A stretch of 64,000 bases of DNA from Microbacterium paraoxydans (GTDB lineage Bacteria > Actinomycetota > Actinomycetes > Actinomycetales > Microbacteriaceae), in the NCBI RefSeq assembly GCF_020524545.1, contig NZ_JAIVLG010000001.1, positions 806,001 to 870,000 of the forward strand, read 5' to 3'. How positions within the stretch are numbered: the stretch's first letter is position 1; every line of letters begins with the position of its first letter. The position numbers and the translations under genes were made by a program. The notes beneath the pieces are model-generated. The model was not told the origin of the DNA. It searched no databases and saw only the letters and a list, made by a program, of their open reading frames with translations. Below, piece after piece: positions 33,095-42,412 of the stretch.

Positions 33095-33646
33095 TCAGGC
33101 GGTATACGTGGCGAAGCCTGCGGCGCTGCCGGCTGCCAGGGCCGAGACGAGCACGATGAAGAAGAGGACCGCGCCCAGCACGGCGATCACCAGGGCCGCG
33201 ATCCCGATGCCCCTGCCCTTCCTCTTGGCGATCGCGACGATGCCGATCACGATCGCGGCGATGCCCAGGATCGTTCCGACCCAGAACGACAGCTCCGCCC
33301 AGAGAACCTGATCCCGGGCGGGGGACAGCAGGCTGAGGTCGTCGGAGGTCGTGGTCGTGACGCCCTGCGGGAGGACTCGGCCGATTTCGAAGGCGCTGAT
33401 TCCCACCAGGATCGCGGGCACGACCGCGGCGATGAGCGAGAGGACCAGGGCGACGACGCCGAGGACGGCGGACCGTCGCGGGGCGGTCTCCGGGACGGCA
33501 TACATGCCCGCGGGGGCAGCGTAGCCTCCCACCGGGACCTGATAGGCGCCAGGAGGCGCCGCCGGGTACGCCGGAGCCGCCGTCGGGGAGGTGGGGGGTG
33601 CCGGGTACGCCGGGGGTACCGGAGGAGGCAGCTGCGGATCAATCAC
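33095..33646 (-). CDS. Proline-rich N-terminus, multi-pass membrane protein (DUF4190-like)
   Basis: A 183-residue protein of unknown role. Residues 1-55 are Pro/Ala/Tyr-rich with repeats such as PAYPAPP and PAYPAAPPG. The C-terminal part has three hydrophobic helices (about 60-85, 118-142, 147-175) and a basic loop AKRKGRG. Such proteins with a cytoplasmic Pro-rich arm are common in actinobacteria, where the arm may dock partner proteins; function not established. Start GTG 33646 has a -10 spaced for leaderless transcription. Confidence 0.7.
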   Translation of the reverse strand: MIDPQLPPPVPPAYPAPPTSPTAAPAYPAAPPGAYQVPVGGYAAPAGMYAVPETAPRRSAVLGVVALVLSLIAAVVPAILVGISAFEIGRVLPQGVTTTTSDDLSLLSPARDQVLWAELSFWVGTILGIAAIVIGIVAIAKRKGRGIGIAALVIAVLGAVLFFIVLVSALAAGSAAGFATYTA

Positions 33647-33652
33647 GAGCCC

Positions 33653-33658
33653 ATCCTA
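33653..33658 (-). promoter_or_regulatory. -10 element of a leaderless promoter
   Basis: Minus-strand TAGGAT is followed by exactly 6 nt and the GTG start at 33646. Confidence 0.6.
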
Positions 33659-33666
33659 GGCGTGGC

Positions 33667-34671
33667 TCAGACGCGGCGGAGCAGCCCCACGCGGTCGTAG
33701 ACGTCGGACAGGGTGGCATCGGCGACGGCATCCGCGCGGCTGGCGTTCTCCGCCAGGATGCGGTCGAGTTCCGCCGGGTCGTCGAGCAGTTCGAGTGCGC
33801 GCGCGCGTACAGGTTCGAACTCCTCGACGATGACTTCCGCGAGGCCCTTCTTGAAGTCTCCGTAGCCGCGCCCCGCGTACTCGTCTTCGATCGATGCGAC
33901 CTGACGCCCGCTGAGTGCAGCGTAGATCGTGAGAAGGTTCGAGACGCCCGGCTTGTTCTCCCGGTCGAACCGCACGGAGCCCTCGTTGTCCGTGACCGCG
34001 CGCATGATCTTCTTCGCGGACTTCGCGGGGTCGTCGAGCAGCCACAGCACGCCGGCGTCGCTCTCCGCCGACTTCGACATCTTCGCGGTCGGATTCTGCA
34101 GGTCGTAGATGCGGGCGGTCTCCTTCTGGATGACCGGCATCGGTACCGTGAAGGTCGCGCCGAAGCGGGAGTTGAAGCGCTCGGCGAGATCGCGGGTGAG
34201 TTCGACATGCTGCTTCTGGTCGTCGCCGACCGGCACGACATCGGTCTGGTAGAGCAGGATGTCGGCTGCCATGAGCACCGGGTACGTAAAGAGTCCGACG
34301 CTCGTCGCGTCGGCGCCGTAGCGCGTCGACTTGTCCTTGAACTGGGTCATCCTGCCGGCTTCGCCGAAGCCGGTGATGGTGCTGAGGATCCAGGCGAGCT
34401 CGGCGTGTGCGCGCACGTGCGACTGCACGTAGAGGGTGGACAGTGAGGGTTCGATGCCCGCAGCGATGTACTGGGCGGCAGTGCGCCGCGTCTTCTCGCG
34501 GAGCTCAGCCGGGTTCTGGGCGACGGTGAGGGCATGCAGGTCGACCACGGAGAAGTACGCGTCGTAGGAGTTCTGCAGATCTCGCCACTGGAGCAGCGCG
34601 CCGATGTAGTTGCCGATCTGGAGGGAGTCGGCGGAGGGCTGCATTCCGGAGTACAGGCGAGGTTTCGTCAC
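33667..34671 (-). CDS. trpS: Tryptophanyl-tRNA synthetase
   Basis: A 334-residue class I synthetase that charges tRNA-Trp. The HIGH-like motif is in PSADSLQIGNYIGAL (about 12-26) and the KMSKS motif in TAKMSKSAES. Tryptophan-pocket segments such as VDLHALTV and PVGDDQKQHVELTRDLAERFN are present. GTG 34671 is chosen because it gives the normal N-terminus MTKPRLYSGMQPS; the frame stays open upstream without similarity. Confidence 0.93.
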   Translation of the reverse strand: MTKPRLYSGMQPSADSLQIGNYIGALLQWRDLQNSYDAYFSVVDLHALTVAQNPAELREKTRRTAAQYIAAGIEPSLSTLYVQSHVRAHAELAWILSTITGFGEAGRMTQFKDKSTRYGADATSVGLFTYPVLMAADILLYQTDVVPVGDDQKQHVELTRDLAERFNSRFGATFTVPMPVIQKETARIYDLQNPTAKMSKSAESDAGVLWLLDDPAKSAKKIMRAVTDNEGSVRFDRENKPGVSNLLTIYAALSGRQVASIEDEYAGRGYGDFKKGLAEVIVEEFEPVRARALELLDDPAELDRILAENASRADAVADATLSDVYDRVGLLRRV

Positions 34672-34678
34672 AGGATCA

Positions 34679-34684
34679 ATCCTA
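34679..34684 (-). promoter_or_regulatory. -10 element of trpS, near-leaderless
   Basis: Minus-strand TAGGAT is followed by 7 nt and the GTG at 34671, giving at most a 1-nt leader. It faces away from the promoter of the divergent DUF4166 gene 21 bp distant. Confidence 0.5.
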
Positions 34685-34704
34685 TGGGGTGCGCGGCATG
34701 CGCC

Positions 34705-34710
34705 TACGAT
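34705..34710 (+). promoter_or_regulatory. -10 element of a leaderless promoter
   Basis: TACGAT is followed by 6 nt and the ATG at 34717. Confidence 0.6.
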
Positions 34711-34716
34711 GGGCGA

Positions 34717-35418
34717 ATGGCGCCCTCGTCTCCCCGCTCGCGGTCCGGAGCGCGAGGAGTCGCGGATCCCGCGGCGGCGACCGCGCGGGGAGCGGCGTTC
34801 CTCGAGGCACTGGGAGCGGAGGCCCGGCGGCTCCATCCCGAGCTCCTCGCGCAGATGCGGGTCGAGGTGACGCACGACAGTGCGGAGGGCGTGTTCGAGG
34901 TCGCGGGGAGCCGGTTCGGGCGGCTCGCCGGTCTCGCCGCTCCGGTGGTCGGTCCAGGATTGCTCGTGACACGGTTCGCGCGCGATGTGCCGTTCCGCAT
35001 CGACACGGTGTCCGGTCGGTCGCGCTCGGGGCGGGCGACGCTCGACACCGTCCGCGAGTTCCGCTTTCCCGGCGCGACGCAGCACGTCGTGGATCGACTC
35101 TTCGCAACGGGGCATTCCGCCATCGTGCAGAACGCCTTGGGTGCACGCGGTCGGATTCAGATGCTGGAACGGTGCGCGGTCACCGACAACGGCGCGCTGC
35201 GTATGAGCACGCGCGCCGTCGCACTACGGGTGGGCCGACATCGGATCGCACTTCGCGGAATCCTTCGCATCGACGTCGAGCTCGTCGATGGGTGGGATGA
35301 TGCCCGCCGTCGTCGCACGATCGACATGCGCGCGACGAGCCCTGTTCTCGGAACGATCCTCGAATATCGCGGGTGGTACCGCTACGCAGACGGCACCGGG
35401 TCAGGCACGATTCAGTAG
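34717..35418 (+). CDS. DUF4166 domain-containing protein
   Basis: A 233-residue soluble protein. The recognisable part (about 30-230) matches DUF4166: LLAQMRVEVTHDSAEGVFEVAGS, PFRIDTVSGRSRSGRATLDTVREF and a C-terminal IDVELVDGWDDARRRRTIDMR region; in other genomes the domain occurs alone or fused to epimerases. Its chemistry is unknown. ATG 34717 is chosen for its leaderless promoter spacing. Its end overlaps the convergent exonuclease gene by 7 bp. Confidence 0.75.
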   Translation: MAPSSPRSRSGARGVADPAAATARGAAFLEALGAEARRLHPELLAQMRVEVTHDSAEGVFEVAGSRFGRLAGLAAPVVGPGLLVTRFARDVPFRIDTVSGRSRSGRATLDTVREFRFPGATQHVVDRLFATGHSAIVQNALGARGRIQMLERCAVTDNGALRMSTRAVALRVGRHRIALRGILRIDVELVDGWDDARRRRTIDMRATSPVLGTILEYRGWYRYADGTGSGTIQ

Positions 35419-36251
35419 CGGTAGTCGACCACGACCGGCGCGTGGTCACTCCACCGCTGGTCATAGGCTGCAGCCCGCGCGACGTGGTAGGTCTCGACCC
35501 GCTCAGCGAGCGTCGGTGTCGCGAGGTGATAGTCGATCCGCCACCCGGAGTCGTTGTCGAAAGCCTGTCCGCGCATGGACCACCACGTGTACGGGCCGTC
35601 CACCTCGCCGTGGAACCTCCGCCCGACGTCCACCCAGCCGAGGCCCGTGCCCACGGTGCCGTCGACCCCGGTGACCTCGGTGCCCTTCTCTCCGAGGAAG
35701 CGGTCGAAATAGGCGCGCTCGCGCGGGAGGAACCCCGCCTTCTTGCGGTTGCCGCGCCAGTTCTTGATGTCGAGCTCGCGGTGCCCGACGTTGAGGTCTC
35801 CCGTCACGAGCGCGAGCGCTCCCTCGGTGCCGAGCTCGCTCAGCCGGGTGCCGAAGGCGTCGAGGAACTTCCACTTCTCTTCCTGTTTCGGAGTCTCGGC
35901 CTCGCCCGAATGGACATACGCGCTGACCACCGTGAGCGGACGGTCGCCGATCTGGAAGTCGGCCTCGATCCAGCGGCCCTTGGAGTCGAAGTCCTCCGGA
36001 CCGAAGGCGGTGCGGGAGGCCACGGCCGGGGTGCGGCTCGCGATCGCGACGCCGGCACGGCCCTTCGCCGTCGCCTCGTCGTGCACGAAGGACCAGCCGG
36101 GGAGAGCGGCTTCGAGGTGCTCGTCCTGACCGCGGACTTCCTGGAGCGTCAGGATGTCGACACCGGCGTCGTCCAGCCAGCCGCTCATCCCGTTGCGAGC
36201 CGCCGCTCGGATCCCGTTGACATTGACCGTGGCGATACGCAGATGAGGCAT
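35412..36251 (-). CDS. xthA: Exodeoxyribonuclease III / AP endonuclease
   Basis: A 279-residue enzyme of the endonuclease/exonuclease/phosphatase fold that cuts at abasic sites and trims 3' blocks in base-excision repair. Conserved residues: Asn in ATVNVNGIR, catalytic Glu in LTLQEVRG, the pair VTGDLNVGH, RIDYHLAT, and the final WSDHAPVVVDY with the catalytic His. The promoter is spaced for leaderless transcription and overlaps the end of the upstream membrane-protein gene. Confidence 0.9.
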   Translation of the reverse strand: MPHLRIATVNVNGIRAAARNGMSGWLDDAGVDILTLQEVRGQDEHLEAALPGWSFVHDEATAKGRAGVAIASRTPAVASRTAFGPEDFDSKGRWIEADFQIGDRPLTVVSAYVHSGEAETPKQEEKWKFLDAFGTRLSELGTEGALALVTGDLNVGHRELDIKNWRGNRKKAGFLPRERAYFDRFLGEKGTEVTGVDGTVGTGLGWVDVGRRFHGEVDGPYTWWSMRGQAFDNDSGWRIDYHLATPTLAERVETYHVARAAAYDQRWSDHAPVVVDYRY

Positions 36252-36257
36252 GTTCCC

Positions 36258-36263
36258 AGCCTA
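36258..36263 (-). promoter_or_regulatory. -10 element of a leaderless xthA promoter
   Basis: Minus-strand TAGGCT is followed by 6 nt and the ATG at 36251. The hexamer includes the stop codon of the upstream YihY-type gene. Confidence 0.55.
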
Positions 36264-37475
36264 ACGAGAGCCGCCGACATCCCGTCCCGACCGACTCAGC
36301 TCCGCCAGCAGGCGTCGCGCGAGCGGTGTCGTCGATGCGGCGGGTGGGGGAGGAGACGCTTCGAGCTCGGCGAGTTCATCCTCGGCGTCACGCACGGCCC
36401 GGTTCGCCACCCAGGAGCGATACCACGGTGCCAGTCGGCGGGCGTCGCGCGCTTCTCGCACCCGGATCCGCGCCGCCGTCAGCAGGGTCTGATACTCGGC
36501 GATCCGGCGCTCGGCCTCGGTCTCCTGCAGGAGGGGGAGGTCTCTGTCCTGTGCCGAGACCGCGATCCAGGACGAGGCCACCAGCATCACGACCCCGTTC
36601 ACGCGGAACCACAGCAGCAGACCGATGAAGATGGCGAACGTGGCCAGCAGAGGGTTGGAGGGCGTGTAGCTCAGCAGGAACCCCGCCCCGTATTGCAGGA
36701 TGGTCATCGCGCCACCACCGAGGAGAGCGCCCGGCCAGATCGTGCGCCAGCGCAAGGACGTCCCCGTCAGGAAGCGCACCATCGCCGCGAGCGCGGAGGA
36801 CATGAGCGCGAACGACACGACGACCGTACCGATGCGGATGCCGAGGTTGAGGCCGTCCGAGCCCGAGTCCCAGCCGAGCAGGCTGAGCAGCCAACTCAGC
36901 ACCGCGGCGCTGGCGGAGCTGAGGAGCGAGCCGGCGATCAGAGCGATGCCGAAGATCAGCGCGGCCAGCAGGTCGCGTGCTTTCAGGATCACGTAGCTGC
37001 GGCGATCCGGCGGCAGCCCGAAGATGTCCCTGGTCGCGCGGCGTGAGAACGTCACCCACCCGATCGCGGTCCAGATCACGGTGCCGAGCGCGATCAGACC
37101 GGTGACGCTCAGCACTCCGGTGGTGCTCGCCGCGATGTCCTGCACCTGCTCCGGCGTGACGACGCCGCCCTGTCCCTTGGGGAGGATCAGGTTCGGGATG
37201 TAGCTGTTGATCATGGCGATGAGGCCGTTGACGGCGTCCTCGCTGCCGCCGAGCCAGAGACCGGCGATGGCGAAGGCGAGGTAGATCGCAGCGAAGATGG
37301 CGAACAGCGCCTGATAGCTCACGCCTGCCGCGAGCAGGAAGCCGTTGTGCTGCAGGAAGTGCCGCCAGACACGTACGGGGAACAGGCCCAGCGTGCGCTG
37401 TGTCAGTGCGGTGGCGCGTTCGACGGCCGCATCGAGGCGACCGGGCTCGGACGCGGCGTCAACGGGTTCAGACAC
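36261..37475 (-). CDS. YihY/BrkB family inner-membrane protein
   Basis: A 404-residue protein with six predicted membrane segments over about 40-315 and the family-typical entry FLQHNGFLLAAGVSYQALFAIF, later ATRDIFGLP and RTIWPGALLGGGAMTILQYGAGF. N- and C-terminal ends (about 90 residues) are charged and cytoplasmic. The old name ribonuclease BN is not supported by the family's biology; function is unknown, possibly transport. GTG start with a leaderless-type -10. Confidence 0.85.
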   Translation of the reverse strand: MSEPVDAASEPGRLDAAVERATALTQRTLGLFPVRVWRHFLQHNGFLLAAGVSYQALFAIFAAIYLAFAIAGLWLGGSEDAVNGLIAMINSYIPNLILPKGQGGVVTPEQVQDIAASTTGVLSVTGLIALGTVIWTAIGWVTFSRRATRDIFGLPPDRRSYVILKARDLLAALIFGIALIAGSLLSSASAAVLSWLLSLLGWDSGSDGLNLGIRIGTVVVSFALMSSALAAMVRFLTGTSLRWRTIWPGALLGGGAMTILQYGAGFLLSYTPSNPLLATFAIFIGLLLWFRVNGVVMLVASSWIAVSAQDRDLPLLQETEAERRIAEYQTLLTAARIRVREARDARRLAPWYRSWVANRAVRDAEDELAELEASPPPPAASTTPLARRLLAELSRSGRDVGGSR

Positions 37476-37481
37476 ACCCCC

Positions 37482-37487
37482 ACCCTA
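37482..37487 (-). promoter_or_regulatory. -10 element of a leaderless promoter
   Basis: Minus-strand TAGGGT is followed by 6 nt and the GTG start at 37475. Confidence 0.55.
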
Positions 37488-37520
37488 TCCAAGCGATTCG
37501 CGCGCGAGATCAGGCGCAAA

Positions 37521-37563
37521 CGCGAGAACAGGCGGCCCCGGAAGGAAACCGCCTGTTCTCGCG
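37521..37563 (-). terminator. Terminator hairpin after sdhB
   Basis: CGCGAGAACAGGCGG (37521-37535) and CCGCCTGTTCTCGCG (37549-37563) form a perfect 15-bp stem, 28 bp downstream of the sdhB stop on the minus strand, followed by TTTGCG. Confidence 0.8.
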
Positions 37564-37591
37564 TGATCGACTGAAGCCGTGCGCGTCCGGG

Positions 37592-38353
37592 CTATCCGCG
37601 GAGGATCGCCTGCTTCACCTCGGCGATCGCCTTGGTGACCTCGATGCCGCGGGGGCACGCCTCGGAGCAGTTGAAGGTCGTGCGGCAGCGCCAGACGCCT
37701 TCCTTGTCGTTGAGGATGTCGAGGCGCACAGCCGCGTTGTCGTCGCGCGAGTCGAAGATGAACCGGTGGGCGTTCACGATCGCCGCGGGGCCGAAGTACT
37801 GCCCGTCGGTCCAGAACACGGGGCACGACGAGGTGCACGCGGCGCACAGGATGCACTTGGTGGTGTCGTCGAAGATCTCGCGGTCGGCGATGGACTGGAC
37901 GCGCTCCTTGCCCTTCTCCGGCACCGAGCTGGCGACCAGGAACGGCTGCACCTCGCGGTAGGACGCGAAGAAGGGCTCCATGTCGACGACGAGGTCCTTC
38001 TCCAGCGGCAGGCCCTTGATGGCCTCGACGTAGATCGGCTTCGAGATGTCGAGGTCCTTGATCAGCGTCTTGCACGCGAGGCGGTTGCGGCCGTTGATGC
38101 GCATGGCATCGGAGCCGCAGATGCCATGCGCGCAGGAGCGGCGGAAGGTCAGCGAGCCGTCGACCTCCCACTTGATCTTGTGCAGGGCATCGAGCACACG
38201 ATCGGTGGAATACAGCTCCACGTCGTAGTCGACCCAGTGCGGCTCAGCATCGACCTCGGGGTCGAACCTGCGGATGTTGAAGGTGACGATGAAGGACTGG
38301 ACGGCTGTCTCTTCGGTCGTGTCGGCAGGTGCTTCTGCGATGGCAGTCGACAT
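37592..38353 (-). CDS. sdhB: Succinate dehydrogenase iron-sulfur subunit
   Basis: A 253-residue subunit with three Fe-S clusters: the [2Fe-2S] ligands in CAHGICGSDAM with the later ACKT, the [4Fe-4S] motif CILCAACTSSCP, and the [3Fe-4S] and shared ligands around CRTTFNCSEACPRGIEV. It passes electrons from SdhA to the membrane quinone site. Start ATG 38353 gives the normal N-terminus, 2 bp after the sdhA stop. Last gene of sdhCDAB. Confidence 0.94.
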   Translation of the reverse strand: MSTAIAEAPADTTEETAVQSFIVTFNIRRFDPEVDAEPHWVDYDVELYSTDRVLDALHKIKWEVDGSLTFRRSCAHGICGSDAMRINGRNRLACKTLIKDLDISKPIYVEAIKGLPLEKDLVVDMEPFFASYREVQPFLVASSVPEKGKERVQSIADREIFDDTTKCILCAACTSSCPVFWTDGQYFGPAAIVNAHRFIFDSRDDNAAVRLDILNDKEGVWRCRTTFNCSEACPRGIEVTKAIAEVKQAILRG

Positions 38354-38355
38354 GC

Positions 38356-40182
38356 TCAGTACTTCCTCTCCATCGGCGGGTAGTTGAACTCGCCCTGCTC
38401 GTTCTTCGTGAACACCACCGGCTTCCAGTCGAGCTTGATGTGATCGCTCGGGGTGGAGGAGTGCGGGTCGCCGGTCAGGTACGCCATGGTGTGCTTCATG
38501 TACTTGTCGTCGTCGCGCTTCGGGAAGTCGTCGCGCATGTGGCCGCCTCGGCTCTCCTCGCGGTTCTGCGCGGCGTAGACGACGACCTCGGCGATGTCGA
38601 GCAGGAAGCCGAGCTCGACCGCCTCGAGGAGGTCGGTGTTGAAGCGCTTGCCCTTGTCGTCGACGTGCACGTTCTTGTACCGCTCGCGCAGCTCGGCGAT
38701 GACGCCGAGCACGTGCTGGAGGGACTCGTGCGTGCGGAACACCTGCGCGCCCTTGTCCATCTCGTCCTGGAGCGTCTTGCGGAGCACGGCGATGCGCTCG
38801 GTGCCCTGGTTGTTGCGCAGGCCCTCGAGCATGCCGGAGACGAATCCCGCGGGGTTCTCGGGCAGGGGGACGAACTCGGCCGTCTTGACGTACTCGACCG
38901 CGTTGCGGCCGCTTCGCTTGCCGAACACGTTGATGTCGAGCAACGAGTTCGTGCCGAGACGGTTGGCGCCGTGCACCGAGACGCACGCGCACTCGCCGGC
39001 GGCGTAGAGGCCGGGGACCACGGTGTCGTTGTCGGCGAGGACCTCGCCGTTGTTGTTCGTGGGGATACCGCCCATGGCGTAGTGCGCGGTCGGCATCACG
39101 GGCACCGGCTCGACGACGGGGTCGACACCCAGGTACGTCCGCGCGAACTCGGTGATGTCGGGGAGCTTGGTCTCGAGGACCTCGGCGCCCAGATGCGTGC
39201 AGTCGAGCAGGACGTAGTCCTTGTGCGGACCTGCGCCGCGGCCCTCTGCGACCTCCTGGACCATGCAGCGCGCGACGATGTCACGGGGAGCGAGGTCCTT
39301 GATCGTGGGGGCGTAGCGCTCCATGAAGCGCTCGCCCGAGGCGTTGCGCAGGATCGCGCCCTCTCCGCGCGCACCTTCGGTGAGGAGGATGCCGAGGCCG
39401 GCGAGACCGGTCGGGTGGAACTGGAAGAACTCGAGGTCCTCGAGGGGGAGGCCCTTGCGCCAGACGATGCCGACGCCGTCGCCCGTGAGGGTGTGCGCGT
39501 TGGACGTCGTCTTGAAGATCTTGCCGAACCCGCCGGTCGCGAAGATGACGGCCTTGGCCTGGAACACGTGCAGCTCGCCGGTCGCGAGATCGTAGGAGAC
39601 GACGCCCGCGACCCGGGTCTTCCCGTCGGCGTCCTTCACCGTCAGCAGGTCGAGCACGTAGAACTCGTTGAAGAAGTCGATGCCGAGCTTGACGCAGTTC
39701 TGGAACAGCGTCTGCAGGATCATGTGGCCGGTACGGTCGGCGGCGTAGCAGGCGCGGCGGACCGGGGTCTTGCCGTGCTCGGCCGTGTGTCCGCCGAAGC
39801 GTCTCTGGTCGATCTTGCCCTCGGGCGTGCGGTTGAAGGGGAGGCCCATGTTCTCGAGGTCGATGACCGCGTCGATGGCCTCTTTCGCGAGGATCTCGGC
39901 CGCATCCTGGTCGACGAGGTAGTCGCCGCCCTTGACGGTGTCGAAGGTGTGCCACTCCCACGAGTCCTCTTCGACGTTCGCGAGTGCCGCGGCCATACCG
40001 CCCTGCGCTGCGCCGGTGTGCGAACGGGTGGGGTAGAGCTTGGAGATCACCGCGGTCTTCGCGCCGGGGCCGGCCTCGATGGCCGCACGCATGCCCGCGC
40101 CGCCGGCGCCGACGATCACGATGTCGAACTGGTGGTAGTGCACGCCGTCACGGACGACGGAATCCTGCGTCTCGGTAGTCAC
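38356..40182 (-). CDS. sdhA: Succinate dehydrogenase flavoprotein subunit
   Basis: A 608-residue flavoprotein oxidising succinate to fumarate. FAD-binding [18 protein letters not shown] (about 19-36), the covalent-FAD His in [15 protein letters not shown], substrate-site HPTGL and the active region [23 protein letters not shown]. The C-terminal helical domain ends in [15 protein letters not shown]. Normal length. Cotranscribed in the order C-D-A-B. Confidence 0.95.
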   Translation of the reverse strand: MTTETQDSVVRDGVHYHQFDIVIVGAGGAGMRAAIEAGPGAKTAVISKLYPTRSHTGAAQGGMAAALANVEEDSWEWHTFDTVKGGDYLVDQDAAEILAKEAIDAVIDLENMGLPFNRTPEGKIDQRRFGGHTAEHGKTPVRRACYAADRTGHMILQTLFQNCVKLGIDFFNEFYVLDLLTVKDADGKTRVAGVVSYDLATGELHVFQAKAVIFATGGFGKIFKTTSNAHTLTGDGVGIVWRKGLPLEDLEFFQFHPTGLAGLGILLTEGARGEGAILRNASGERFMERYAPTIKDLAPRDIVARCMVQEVAEGRGAGPHKDYVLLDCTHLGAEVLETKLPDITEFARTYLGVDPVVEPVPVMPTAHYAMGGIPTNNNGEVLADNDTVVPGLYAAGECACVSVHGANRLGTNSLLDINVFGKRSGRNAVEYVKTAEFVPLPENPAGFVSGMLEGLRNNQGTERIAVLRKTLQDEMDKGAQVFRTHESLQHVLGVIAELRERYKNVHVDDKGKRFNTDLLEAVELGFLLDIAEVVVYAAQNREESRGGHMRDDFPKRDDDKYMKHTMAYLTGDPHSSTPSDHIKLDWKPVVFTKNEQGEFNYPPMERKY

Positions 40183-40200
40183 TTCTTCTTAGCCTTCTTC

Positions 40201-40647
40201 TCAGTTCCCGACCAGCGCGGCGCACTCGGACCAGAGGACGCTGTCCTCGGTCACGCCAAGGCACGGGTCGAACGTGAAGACCACGAGCGTGCCGAGGATG
40301 ATGAGCAGACCGGCCGCGAGGCCGAGCGCCCACGTGAGCGCCTTGCGAGCGGTGGTGTTCGTGACGTAGTCGTTCACGATCGTGCGCATGCCGTTCGCGC
40401 CGTGGATGAGGGCGAGCCACAGCATCAGCACGTCCCACCACTGCCAGAACGGCGTGGCGAACTTGCCGGCGATGAACGCGAAGTCGAGGGCGTGGATGCC
40501 CTCGCCGACCATGAGGTTGACGAAGAGGTGGCCGAAGATCAGCACGACGAGCACGATGCCCGACGCGCGCATGAAGACCCAGCCCCACTTCTCGAGGTTC
40601 ACTCCGCGGCGACGGCGCACCGGGGCGGCGACGGTCTGTGCAGACAT
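40201..40647 (-). CDS. sdhD: Succinate dehydrogenase membrane anchor subunit
   Basis: A 148-residue hydrophobic anchor with three membrane helices and the heme/quinone-region pattern VLIFGHLFVNLM and LALIHGANGMRTIVNDY. Its ATG overlaps the sdhC stop by 1 nt (TGATG), so translation is coupled. Identified from position and pattern; anchors diverge strongly between groups. Confidence 0.9.
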   Translation of the reverse strand: MSAQTVAAPVRRRRGVNLEKWGWVFMRASGIVLVVLIFGHLFVNLMVGEGIHALDFAFIAGKFATPFWQWWDVLMLWLALIHGANGMRTIVNDYVTNTTARKALTWALGLAAGLLIILGTLVVFTFDPCLGVTEDSVLWSECAALVGN

Positions 40648-41081
40648 CAGTGTCCTCCTCCGAACCCGGCGAACGCGAGCATCAGGTGGCGGGGAACGAA
40701 GCCGGCCATGATGATGCCCCACACCAGCAGGACGCCCCAGAACAGCTGGCGCTGGTACTTCGCGCCCTTCGACCAGAAGTCGACGGCGATGATGCGCAGC
40801 CCGTTCATCGCGTGGAAGACGATGCCCGCGACCAGCACGACCTCGCCGAGCGCCATGACGGGGTTCTTGTATGTACCGATGACGGCGTTGTACGCCTCCG
40901 GCGACACCCTGATGAGTGCCGTGTCGAGCACGTGCACCAAGAGGAAGAAGAAGATGGCGACGCCGGTGATGCGGTGAAGCACCCAGGACCACATGCCTTC
41001 GCGTCCCCGATAGAGGGTGCCGCGGGGGGTCTTTGAGGTGGTTTCCGAAATCGACGGTGTCAAGCGCGCGCTCGTGGACAC
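40647..41081 (-). CDS. sdhC: Succinate dehydrogenase cytochrome b556 subunit
   Basis: A 144-residue membrane subunit with three helices. The family motif HRITGVAIFFFLLVHVLDT carries the quinone-site Arg/Ser region and a heme-ligand His. Start GTG 41081 is preceded by GGGAGGACG. First gene of the sdh operon; a -10 TAGGAT at 41176-41181 gives a leader of about 88 nt. Divergent from manC. Confidence 0.9.
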   Translation of the reverse strand: MSTSARLTPSISETTSKTPRGTLYRGREGMWSWVLHRITGVAIFFFLLVHVLDTALIRVSPEAYNAVIGTYKNPVMALGEVVLVAGIVFHAMNGLRIIAVDFWSKGAKYQRQLFWGVLLVWGIIMAGFVPRHLMLAFAGFGGGH

Positions 41082-41175
41082 GGTCGTCCTCCCTGATCGA
41101 TGTGGGTCGGTCGCGTGCGCTGCACTCGTTCAAGTGTGTGCTCGTCGAAGTGGCAGGCACGCCCGATCGCTGTCC

Positions 41176-41181
41176 ATCCTA
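41176..41181 (-). promoter_or_regulatory. Putative -10 of the sdh operon
   Basis: Minus-strand TAGGAT, in the context GGAATAGGATGG, is the best -10 in the 205-bp divergent region. It leaves about 88 nt of leader before sdhC. No other gene is seen between 41082 and 41286. Confidence 0.4.
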
Positions 41182-41274
41182 TTCCTGTCCGAAGACGGGG
41201 AGCGACGAAGGCGAGCCTAAGTGTCCGTCGCCGACCTCGGACGCGGGCAGCCGCGGAGGCTCGGAGCCCGCAGG

Positions 41275-41280
41275 TACCCT
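41275..41280 (+). promoter_or_regulatory. -10 element of a leaderless manC promoter
   Basis: TACCCT is followed by 6 nt and the GTG at 41287. No Shine-Dalgarno sequence sits at a useful distance. Confidence 0.6.
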
Positions 41281-41286
41281 GGCAGG

Positions 41287-42402
41287 GTGAGTGAGACCAT
41301 CGAGGATTTCTATGCCGTCATCCCCGCCGGCGGCATCGGCAGTCGGCTGTGGCCGCTTTCCCGCGCGGACGCGCCGAAGTTCCTGCACGATCTGACCGGA
41401 TCCGGCCACTCCCTGCTCCGCGACACCTGGGATCGCCTGGAGCCGCTCACCGGGCCGGATCGGATCGCCGTGGTCACGGGACGCGCCCACCGCGCCGCGG
41501 TCGAGGCGGAGCTGCCGGGAATCGCCGACCTCAACGTGTTCCTGGAGTCGGAGCCGCGGGAGTCGGCGGCGGCGATCGGGCTGGCCGCCGCGATCCTGCA
41601 CCGCCGTGAGCCCGACGTGATCGTCGGCTCCTTCAGCGCGGACCACGTGATCCGCAGCACCCGGGTGTTCGAGTTCGCCGTCCGTGACGCCGTCGAGGTC
41701 GCCCGCGAAGGCTATATCTGCACGATCGGCATCACCCCGACGGAGCCCGCGATCGGATTCGGCTACATCAAGAAGGGGCCGGAGCTCGTGGTCGAGGGCG
41801 CCAGGGAGGCCGCCCTCGTGGAGAGCTTCGTCGAGAAGCCCGACCTCGACACGGCGAAGTCGTATCTCGCGGATAGGGGATACCTCTGGAACGCAGGCAT
41901 GTTCATCGCGAAGGCGAGCGTGCTGCTCGACGAGATCGCGGCGAACGAACCGGAACTGCACGCCGGTCTGCTCGAACTCGCCGAGGCCTGGGACGATCGC
42001 GATCGCCGCGGACCCGCGGTCGATCGGATCTGGCCGCGCCTCAAGAAGATCGCGATCGACTACGCCGTCGCCGAGCCCGCCGCACGCCGCGGGCATCTCG
42101 CCGTCGTCCCCGGGCACTTCGACTGGGACGATGTCGGCGACTTCGCCTCACTGACCAAGCTCATCAACAACGGGCGCAAGAACGACCTCGCCGTCCTGGG
42201 GCCGAACGCACGAGTGCTCACCGATGGGGCGAGCGGGATCCTGGTCAGTCAGACCTCCCGGGTGATCAGTCTGGTGGGGGTTCAGGACATCGTCGTCGTC
42301 GACACCCCCGACGCGCTGCTGGTCACCACGGTCGAGCATGCGCAGCGTGTGAAGGGCGTGGTCGAGTCGCTCAAGCTCACCGGTCGGGGGGATGTGCTCT
42401 GA
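41287..42402 (+). CDS. manC: Mannose-1-phosphate guanylyltransferase
   Basis: A 371-residue nucleotidyltransferase making GDP-mannose, the mannosyl donor for cell-envelope glycans and lipids. N-terminal IPAGGIGSRLWPLSRADAPKFL is the GTP-binding and catalytic motif; FVEKPD and YLWNAGMFIAK are the sugar-phosphate-site segments. There is no C-terminal isomerase domain, so it is the single-function short form. GTG start with leaderless promoter spacing. Confidence 0.9.
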   Translation: MSETIEDFYAVIPAGGIGSRLWPLSRADAPKFLHDLTGSGHSLLRDTWDRLEPLTGPDRIAVVTGRAHRAAVEAELPGIADLNVFLESEPRESAAAIGLAAAILHRREPDVIVGSFSADHVIRSTRVFEFAVRDAVEVAREGYICTIGITPTEPAIGFGYIKKGPELVVEGAREAALVESFVEKPDLDTAKSYLADRGYLWNAGMFIAKASVLLDEIAANEPELHAGLLELAEAWDDRDRRGPAVDRIWPRLKKIAIDYAVAEPAARRGHLAVVPGHFDWDDVGDFASLTKLINNGRKNDLAVLGPNARVLTDGASGILVSQTSRVISLVGVQDIVVVDTPDALLVTTVEHAQRVKGVVESLKLTGRGDVL

Positions 42403-42412
42403 GGTGTGCGCC

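Noticed and set aside
38329..40977. 882-codon plus-strand frame antisense to sdhA and sdhD
   Set aside because: Shadow of the succinate dehydrogenase genes, which are certain from their motifs.
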